Below are positions 5,984-10,635 of a stretch of DNA of 22,169 bases, piece after piece. Source of the DNA: a virus; IMG/VR virus record IMGVR_UViG_3300023435_000105, positions 1 to 22,169 of that record, one strand, 5' to 3'. The position numbers and the translations under genes are program-made. The number at the start of each line of letters is the position of its first letter. Position 1 is the first letter of the stretch. Below the pieces are notes generated by a model that was given only the letters and a program-made list of their open reading frames with translations, had not been told where the DNA came from and ran no database searches.

Positions 5984-6144
5984 TTGGGGAATTGGGTGAT
6001 TTGTATTTTAGGGTTGAACTTTTACGTAGTTATACTGGTTGGACTAGTGAGATGGTTTGTTGTTTTAGGGAGAAGTTAAGGGATGATATTGGTGAGTATT
6101 ATTTGAATAAAATGATGAAGGAAATGAAAGGAAAGGGGTTATAA
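5980..6144 (+). CDS. Hypothetical protein following the methyltransferase (54 aa)
   Basis: ATG overlaps the methyltransferase stop (ATGA), so the two are probably co-translated. The 54-residue product is mostly helical and charged, with a Trp-Thr turn near residue 21, a Cys-Cys pair, and a Met/Lys-rich C-terminal helix. It is the last gene before a probable promoter region. A regulatory or partner role for the methyltransferase is suggested by position only. Confidence 0.5.
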   Translation: MIGELGDLYFRVELLRSYTGWTSEMVCCFREKLRDDIGEYYLNKMMKEMKGKGL

Positions 6145-6180
6145 TTATAATATCCAACACGTAATATTATAATATATTAA
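6145..6180 (+). promoter_or_regulatory. Probable promoter for the putative small terminase
   Basis: AT-only stretches TTATAAT (6145-6151) and ATTATAATATATTA (6166-6179) are TATA-like and lie in a gap between tightly packed genes. If the first is used, transcription would start near 6172, before the GGGAGG site at 6183-6188. No convincing BRE is visible. Confidence 0.4.
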
Positions 6181-6200
6181 AAGGGAGGAAATGATATAAT

Positions 6201-6659
6201 ATGGTAAAAAACAAGAAAGGAAGACCCAAAAACAGCACTAGACACGCTAGAATACAAGAAATAGCAAAACTAATCGAGAATGTAGGCTTATGGAACGTTC
6301 ACCAGCAAACCCTGGCAGACAAGTATAACGTGAGTCAGAGCATGATTGCTGAAGATATTAAAAAGATTAAGGAGAGTATGAAGCCTACTGACTTGAAGGA
6401 TATTACTTTGAATATTAAGTTAGGGTATCGTAAGGCTTTGAATGACGTGTTTAAGGAAATGGCGGTTAGTAGTGGTAGTGATCGTTTGAGTGCTATTCAA
6501 GCGTTTAATAAGATAGGGGAAGGGTTTACTAAATTTCTTGAATCGTATGGTTTGAAGGATAAGGTGGCTGATAAGCTTGAAGTGAGTGGTTTTATTGAGG
6601 AACAAAAGAGGGTTAGTGAGTTAATTAAGGGTATGAATGCGGAAAAAGTGGTTAAATAA
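6201..6659 (+). CDS. terS: Putative small terminase subunit (152 aa)
   Basis: Residues 1-15 are basic with a GRPK AT-hook-like motif. Residues 17-58 form a helix-turn-helix (IQEIAKLIENVG ... LADKYNVSQSMIAEDIKKI) as in TerS DNA-recognition domains, followed by helices that could form the oligomerisation core. TerS binds viral DNA at the packaging site and presents it to TerL. Position upstream of terL supports the call, though ten small genes lie between. GGGAGG (6183-6188) is unusually far (12 nt) from the ATG. A generic HTH regulator is the alternative. The 5' third uses A-rich codons and the rest is G/T-rich. Confidence 0.6.
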   Translation: MVKNKKGRPKNSTRHARIQEIAKLIENVGLWNVHQQTLADKYNVSQSMIAEDIKKIKESMKPTDLKDITLNIKLGYRKALNDVFKEMAVSSGSDRLSAIQAFNKIGEGFTKFLESYGLKDKVADKLEVSGFIEEQKRVSELIKGMNAEKVVK

Positions 6660-6764
6660 TCCTCTTATGTAGCATTGTAGTGTATTGTTTTTAATGGTTA
6701 ATCTGACTCATGGGCGAGTAAAAAACTAATTATAGAATGTTTATAAACTAAAAGGTGATAAAAA
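6660..6764 (+). promoter_or_regulatory. Intergenic region with probable terminator and promoter
   Basis: A T5 tract (6688-6692) downstream of terS may act as a weak archaeal terminator. Two TATA-like boxes follow, ATTATAGA (6729-6736) and TTTATAAA (6740-6747), ahead of GGTGA (6754-6758) and the ATG at 6765. The first would place the transcript start just upstream of the ribosome site. ACTC/GAGT at 6707-6720 could form only a four-pair hairpin. Confidence 0.45.
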
Positions 6765-7082
6765 ATGAAAAAGTATGATTGCACACTAAAAAGTATTCCT
6801 GCATTTAAAGGAATTTGGGATACTAAAGAGGTTTATCTTGATTTGCATGAGGGAAGGCTTGGTGTTTTTAGAAGAATGACTCCAATGGATAAGGCGTGGC
6901 ATACTACGGCTAGGATTACTTTATGGAATGATAATAAACTTAAAGTGGATAATTTATGGATTGAATTACAAACTTTTAATAAGACTTTGGGTATTATAGA
7001 TTTTAGGCAGTTGGAAGTGTTGTATTTGAAGTGTAAGTTGTTAATGAAAATTAAGAAAAAGGATTGGAAGGTGAAAGAATGA
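6765..7082 (+). CDS. Hypothetical protein (105 aa)
   Basis: First gene of the accessory island between the terminase genes, with GGTGA (6754-6758) six bases before the ATG. The product alternates beta-like stretches (VYLDLHEGRLGVFRRM, TARITLWNDNKLKV) and ends in a basic helix (LYLKCKLLMKIKKKDWK). It could be a small RNA- or protein-binding beta domain, but I do not recognise the family. The stop overlaps the next ATG. Confidence 0.6.
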   Translation: MKKYDCTLKSIPAFKGIWDTKEVYLDLHEGRLGVFRRMTPMDKAWHTTARITLWNDNKLKVDNLWIELQTFNKTLGIIDFRQLEVLYLKCKLLMKIKKKDWKVKE

Positions 7083-7192
7083 GTTTTTGGACTTTAAAAC
7101 AGATTAGAGAATCCCTGCTTGAGATTGAAAAAGAGGAGGGTATTCCTTATAGGTATGTTACTCAAGATGATATAAAGAGGATGGGAAAATGA
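7079..7192 (+). CDS. Hypothetical helical mini-protein (37 aa)
   Basis: ATGA overlap with the upstream gene and a GGTGA at 7070-7074 support translation. The peptide is charged and mostly helical (LKQIRESLLEIEKEEG) with a second short helix at the end. It resembles half of a helix-turn-helix but is too short to call. Its stop overlaps the following start. Confidence 0.45.
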   Translation: MSFWTLKQIRESLLEIEKEEGIPYRYVTQDDIKRMGK

Positions 7193-7332
7193 TGTTTGCT
7201 CCTTACAGTAAAGGTAACGCTTACTGTGGAATATGCAAAAAACAAATTAAATCAGGGGCTTTAATATACTTTTATACCACTGAATCTGGTAATTTAAGAA
7301 TGGCGTGTAGAGATTGTGAGGAACAAAAATGA
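7189..7332 (+). CDS. Zinc-ribbon protein (47 aa)
   Basis: Two ATG codons are adjacent (7189 and 7192); the first makes the usual ATGA overlap. The product has CGIC near residue 14 and CRDC near residue 41, with a basic stretch and beta-like segment between them, a compact zinc ribbon. It joins several other zinc-ribbon mini-proteins in this genome. The stop overlaps the YopX-like gene. Confidence 0.6.
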   Translation: MMFAPYSKGNAYCGICKKQIKSGALIYFYTTESGNLRMACRDCEEQK

Positions 7333-7664
7333 GGGAACATAAATATAGGGCTAGATGGAAAGATACTGGAAATGTTATTGAAGATTTCCAAGAAGAATAT
7401 ACTATAGATGCATTGAATGATGGCATATTTATTGTTGAAGAATTCACTGGTTTGTTTGATAAGAATGGAGTGGAAATCTTTGAAGGAGATATTGTTAAAC
7501 ACAAAAACGGAATTAAAGTGGTTGAGTATGTTGATGAAATTGCTTCTTTTCAAATGTGTTTATCTAATCATGTTCACGATCAAGAAGAAGAATATGAGTT
7601 TGATGATATTGAGGTTGTTGGTAATAAGTTTGAAAATCCTGAATTATTGGAGGCTAAAAAATGA
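7329..7664 (+). CDS. YopX-like protein (111 aa)
   Basis: The sequence fits the YopX family of phage proteins: an N-terminal RARWKDTG segment, then FTGLFDKNGVEIFEGDIVKH in the middle (residues 39-59), and EVVGNKFENPELL at the end, which are the hallmark blocks of that family. Length is near the family's usual 110-140 residues. YopX proteins are widespread in phages of Bacillota and others; their function is unknown. Start ATG overlaps the previous stop. Confidence 0.85.
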   Translation: MREHKYRARWKDTGNVIEDFQEEYTIDALNDGIFIVEEFTGLFDKNGVEIFEGDIVKHKNGIKVVEYVDEIASFQMCLSNHVHDQEEEYEFDDIEVVGNKFENPELLEAKK

Positions 7665-7804
7665 AAGTGATTGGTTACTCGTGTGGTGATTGCAAGTGTG
7701 CTTACTCGGGGTGTGATGATCCCGTGTGTAATGTTCGTAAGTGTCAAGCTTGTAATAGTTCAAACGTGTGGAGAAACGATTTAATACTGGGGAAAAACAA
7801 ATGA
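7661..7804 (+). CDS. Cys-rich zinc-binding protein (47 aa)
   Basis: Eight Cys occur in 47 residues, arranged C-x2-C-x-C-x4-C and then C-x4-C-x2-C in the centre, compatible with two zinc sites or one complex site. GGAGG-like AGGAGG is absent but TGGAGG (7649-7654) precedes the ATG. ATGA overlaps at both ends. No family recognised. Confidence 0.55.
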   Translation: MKVIGYSCGDCKCAYSGCDDPVCNVRKCQACNSSNVWRNDLILGKNK

Positions 7805-8043
7805 GATTTATTTTTAGTAATCCGAGTATTACTTGTGATTCAACAATGGAAGAAGCAGCAGCAACATATTATCTTCATAGAAGAGATTTAAAAAAGTTGA
7901 TTGATACTCTTCCAGTTGAAAAAAATTTAGGTGGTGAAGAGTATGTGACAAAAAAAGATTTAATTAATGCAATTCATAAGAGTATTGCAAACCATTATAA
8001 AAAAGAATTTCCAGAAATGTATAAGCAGGAGGCTAAAGGATGA
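7801..8043 (+). CDS. Hypothetical protein, paralogue of the gene at 8799 (80 aa)
   Basis: I place the start at ATG 7801 because the paralogue at 8799-8987 begins at the equivalent MRFI and because it gives an ATGA overlap. The pair share MRF-I-x-SNPSxTCDSTME, YLHxxDLKxLID, a Gly-Gly turn and a final DLxxAI helix. The C-terminal part here is about 18 residues longer and charged. The fold appears mixed beta/alpha. Function unknown. Confidence 0.6.
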   Translation: MRFIFSNPSITCDSTMEEAAATYYLHRRDLKKLIDTLPVEKNLGGEEYVTKKDLINAIHKSIANHYKKEFPEMYKQEAKG

Positions 8044-8468
8044 AAAAGATTAAGACAGTAAACGATTTCAAGAAAACAATTAATTTTATGGAATTGGGTA
8101 AAGTCAATGATAGTAGTAAGTTTATGGGTAAGAGTTACTTGAGTGTTTTATTAGCTGGTGGTAAACTTAGGGAACAGTGTCGTATGTATGCTGTAAGACG
8201 TTATATGTTGCCCCCTGAATCTTCCCCTGCTGTTAATACACTCATTATTGAAAAGGAAATGAAAATGTGCGTTTTAGATATGGTTGAATCATTTAAAATA
8301 TTAAAAAAGAAGAAAGAATGGAAAATATCAAGCACTTTAATTAATGAGTATGACCAGTATGGTAATGAATTTTATGGTGAGGGTGTTATTTCTCGTCGTG
8401 AAGAAATCACTACTATAAATACTTATTTTATGGATGAGCCTATTGATATTGAGAAGTTGAAGAAATAA
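8040..8468 (+). CDS. Hypothetical protein (142 aa)
   Basis: ATG overlaps the upstream stop, with AGGAGG at 8027-8032 as a good ribosome site. Mostly helical and basic, with two central Pro residues (MLPPESSP) dividing an N-terminal helical region from a longer helix (KEMKMCVLDMVESFKILKKKK) and a more acidic end. I do not recognise a domain. Membership of the accessory island suggests a host-interaction or regulatory role rather than virion structure. Confidence 0.55.
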   Translation: MKKIKTVNDFKKTINFMELGKVNDSSKFMGKSYLSVLLAGGKLREQCRMYAVRRYMLPPESSPAVNTLIIEKEMKMCVLDMVESFKILKKKKEWKISSTLINEYDQYGNEFYGEGVISRREEITTINTYFMDEPIDIEKLKK

Positions 8469-8707
8469 TGACTGTTTGCTTAAGGTGTGGACTTTGTTGT
8501 TGGAGTCATAACAAGAAATGCAAGTATCTTAGATACTTTAAAACCAGTAATAAAAGTTATTGCAGTGTTTTTAAGACTCGTTTAGGTCGTGATACAGGAA
8601 TACGAGATAAAGAAGGAAGAATAATAAGGTGTACTATGAGAGTTAATAGTCCAGTGCAGTATGAGGGTTGTCCTTACAATAAAGAGGTAAAAGATGGTAT
8701 TTTATGA
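8468..8707 (+). CDS. YkgJ-like CxxCxxCC cluster protein (79 aa)
   Basis: The N terminus reads C-L-R-C-G-L-C-C (Cys4, 7, 10, 11), the CxxCxxCC signature of the YkgJ family (PF03692, putative metal or Fe-S cluster binding), followed by CKYL, a fourth cluster Cys at 32 and later CT and CPY. The family's biochemical function is not established. At 79 residues it is a short member. ATG overlaps the preceding TAA by one base. Confidence 0.65.
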   Translation: MTVCLRCGLCCWSHNKKCKYLRYFKTSNKSYCSVFKTRLGRDTGIRDKEGRIIRCTMRVNSPVQYEGCPYNKEVKDGIL

Positions 8708-8795
8708 ATTATTTAATATACCTTTATGTGCTTATATTAATTTAGGATTTGGAATTATGATGGGTTTAATAGTTAGTTGGTTAGTTAGAGGCTAA
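8694..8795 (+). CDS. Single-pass membrane mini-protein (33 aa)
   Basis: GAGGT at 8684-8688 lies five bases before ATG 8694, which overlaps the YkgJ-like gene by 14 bases in another frame. Most of the 33-residue product is hydrophobic (about residues 6-31) and it ends in Arg-Gly, so a single membrane helix is likely. Another very short frame at 8704 has no ribosome site and was not chosen. Role unknown. Confidence 0.45.
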   Translation: MVFYELFNIPLCAYINLGFGIMMGLIVSWLVRG

Positions 8796-8798
8796 AAA

Positions 8799-8987
8799 AT
8801 GAGGTTTATTATTAGTAATCCAAGTCTTACTTGTGATTCAACTATGGAGAATGGGAGTTCAACAACTTATCTTCATATAGAAGATTTAAAAGAATTAATA
8901 GATAAGATTCCCTGTATAGTCAAGAATGGCGGGGTTTATATTGAAGAAGAAGATTTACGAAAAGCAATATTAAATAATATTTCCTGA
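8799..8987 (+). CDS. Hypothetical protein, shorter paralogue of the gene at 7801 (62 aa)
   Basis: GAGG (8787-8790) precedes ATG 8799. The product matches the 7801-8043 protein over almost its whole length (MRFI-x-SNPSxTCDSTME, then YLHxxDLKxLID and a C-terminal DLRKAI helix). It stops where the longer copy continues with a charged tail. It is the last gene before terL. The two copies suggest a duplication or recombination within the accessory island. Confidence 0.6.
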   Translation: MRFIISNPSLTCDSTMENGSSTTYLHIEDLKELIDKIPCIVKNGGVYIEEEDLRKAILNNIS

Positions 8988-9010
8988 ACTAATAAAATAA
9001 AGAGGATTAT

Positions 9011-10399
9011 ATGTTCACTAAATTAATTCAAGAAAAAAACGTGAAAGACCTAGTAAAAATACATTTTAACATAGACTTAAGACCTTCTCAAATAGAAATA
9101 GTACGAATCATAGCATTTAGTGAACACCGAAAATTATGCGTGAACGCCATGACAAGGTACGGGAAAACCATGAGTTGCGCAATAGGAATATGCCTTTATA
9201 TCTGGTTTAATAATAACAAGAAAATCTTTATTATCGCACCACAAGAAGAACAAGCTGGCATACTACGAAATTTCATAGCAGGATTCATTATTAAAAGCAG
9301 ATGGTTAAGAGAACTAGTAGATATAGAACGTGATTCTAGCATAGAACGATTAAAAAAAGAAGCAAGTCGTAAACGATGGACTTTCAAGAACGGGTGCGAA
9401 CTAAGAACTATATCAGCTCATGGTGAAAGCAATCGGTTAATGGGGATGGGAGGTAACATGATTGTAATTGATGAAGCCGCACTTATAAGCCGTGATTCTT
9501 ACGCTAGAATTACTAGGATGCTCGGAGACGACCCAGAAAATAGTGTGTTAATAGAATTAAGTAATCCTTGGACTATGGATTGTAAGTATTATGATCATTA
9601 CGTTAGTGGCGAATTTCATACTATTCACGTGGGTTATGAGAAGGCAATAGAAGAAAACGCCACTACTTTGGATTTTATTAATAGTGAAAGATTAGAGCAT
9701 GATAAACTGTATTTTACTGTGTTTTATGAGAGTAATTTTCCTACTGAATCTGAGAATCAATTGATTAGTTTTAAGCATATTCAAGTTGCTGAAAATCAAG
9801 CGTGGAATTTAAGTAAAGGTAAAAAGATTATTAGTGTTGACGTGGCTGATTCCGGTAATGATTTCACTGTTATTTATTGGGGTCTTGAATATAACGGTTT
9901 TTATGAGGTTAAGTATGTGTATTATGAGGGTAAAAGTGAGAATATGCGTGTTGCTGAGCGAGTGTATAATTTGTTTTTAGATAAGGGTGCTGACGTGATT
10001 AACGTTGATGGTAATGGTGTGGGCGTTGGCGTGGTGAGTCGTTTAAAGGACTTGTGCAAGGATAAGAAAGTGAGTGTGGTGGGTTGCATGAGTGGGGGTC
10101 GTGCTGGTCTCGAAAATTCTAGTAAGGATGGTAAAAAGCGTATGAGTGAAAAGAAATTGTACGTTAATAAGAAGGCTGAAACTTATTTTAAGTTGAAGCA
10201 CTTGTTTGAATCGTCTAGTGTTCGTATTCCTAAGTTTGATAGGATTAGGAGTGATTTAATTAGTTTGCAGTGGGAGCGTAGTGAAAGCACGAGTAAGGTT
10301 AAGATTTTAAAGCCTGAAAACAAGAAAAGCCCTGATTTTGCGGATGCTTTAATGTTTTTCGTGTGGAAAAGTGATACTCCTAGTTTCTTTTTTGCTTGA
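9011..10399 (+). CDS. terL: Terminase large subunit (462 aa)
   Basis: TerL is the packaging motor ATPase and headful or site nuclease. The N-terminal ATPase domain shows Walker A NAMTRYGKT (45-53), Walker B IVIDE (151-155) with the catalytic Glu, and a coupling-type motif LSNPW (184-188). The C-terminal RNase H-like nuclease domain has acidic residues at Asp278 (ISVDVADSGND), Asp334 (NVDGNG) and Asp442/445 (SPDFADALMF). Length is typical. GAGG five bases upstream sets the start. The first 450 bases use ATA/ATC and A-rich codons, while the nuclease half is G/T-rich like most of the window. Confidence 0.95.
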   Translation: MFTKLIQEKNVKDLVKIHFNIDLRPSQIEIVRIIAFSEHRKLCVNAMTRYGKTMSCAIGICLYIWFNNNKKIFIIAPQEEQAGILRNFIAGFIIKSRWLRELVDIERDSSIERLKKEASRKRWTFKNGCELRTISAHGESNRLMGMGGNMIVIDEAALISRDSYARITRMLGDDPENSVLIELSNPWTMDCKYYDHYVSGEFHTIHVGYEKAIEENATTLDFINSERLEHDKLYFTVFYESNFPTESENQLISFKHIQVAENQAWNLSKGKKIISVDVADSGNDFTVIYWGLEYNGFYEVKYVYYEGKSENMRVAERVYNLFLDKGADVINVDGNGVGVGVVSRLKDLCKDKKVSVVGCMSGGRAGLENSSKDGKKRMSEKKLYVNKKAETYFKLKHLFESSSVRIPKFDRIRSDLISLQWERSESTSKVKILKPENKKSPDFADALMFFVWKSDTPSFFFA

Positions 10400-10404
10400 A
10401 CCAT

Positions 10405-10424
10405 AAACCGAAATGGTTATAAAA
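10405..10424 (+). promoter_or_regulatory. Archaeal BRE/TATA promoter, copy 1
   Basis: The 20 bases AAACCGAAATGGTTATAAAA are identical to 13825-13844. CGAAA resembles the BRE and TTATAAAA (10417-10424) the TATA box; AACC/GGTT form a small inverted repeat around them. Transcription would begin about 25-30 bases on, near 10446, at the edge of the structured RNA. A 12-bp palindrome AATACTAGTATT lies at 10435-10446. Confidence 0.75.
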
Positions 10425-10446
10425 GAGAAAATGTAATACTAGTATT

Positions 10447-10627
10447 AAAGAGGTTTTAGTGAAACTAACAAAAGGGATACTAGATTAACGTTTTGGTATT
10501 GCATTCTAAAGTGATTAGATGCTTTTCTATTACACCCCCCTGTAATCTTTGTTTTAGTGCCTCCTTATTAAACCAAAGGATGTTATCGGTTGTTTCACTG
10601 TTATTTCATTAAAACCTTCTTTTTTTT
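10447..10627 (+). ncRNA. Candidate structured RNA between terL and portal (about 180 nt)
   Basis: There is no credible coding frame here. Bases 10451-10470 pair with 10599-10617 in a 19-bp helix with one G-U and one bulged C. Inside it are hairpins: 10476-10481 with 10495-10500; GCAT-CTAA with TTAG-ATGC (10501-10522, one bulge, five-base loop); ATTACA with TGTAAT around a CCCCCC loop (10529-10546); and TCCTT with AAGGA (10562-10580). An archaeal promoter sits just upstream and a T8 tract just downstream. It could be a stand-alone RNA, for example one working in packaging as the phi29 pRNA does, or a long structured leader of the portal gene. No known RNA family is recognised. Confidence 0.6.
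10620..10627 (+). terminator. Poly-T terminator after the structured RNA
   Basis: T8 tract directly following the 3' arm of the closing helix. Archaeal RNA polymerase terminates at such T-rich tracts. It lies only eight bases before the portal start codon, which has no ribosome site. Confidence 0.55.
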
Positions 10628-10635
10628 CATGTTCA

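Noticed and set aside
6700-6725. tRNA-like or terminator hairpin (ACTC/GAGT)
   Set aside because: Only four pairs; no tRNA arms or T-loop.
7417-7689. Overlapping + frame inside the YopX-like gene
   Set aside because: It is a hydrophobic out-of-frame reading of a clearly recognisable YopX-like gene.
10450-10619. MITE-like element with terminal inverted repeats
   Set aside because: The repeats fit, but there is no obvious target duplication, pairing includes a wobble and a bulge, and promoter plus T8 fit an RNA better. Not fully excluded.
10447-10627. Group I/II intron or riboswitch of a known class
   Set aside because: No conserved core of these RNAs is visible and the flanks are not parts of one broken gene.
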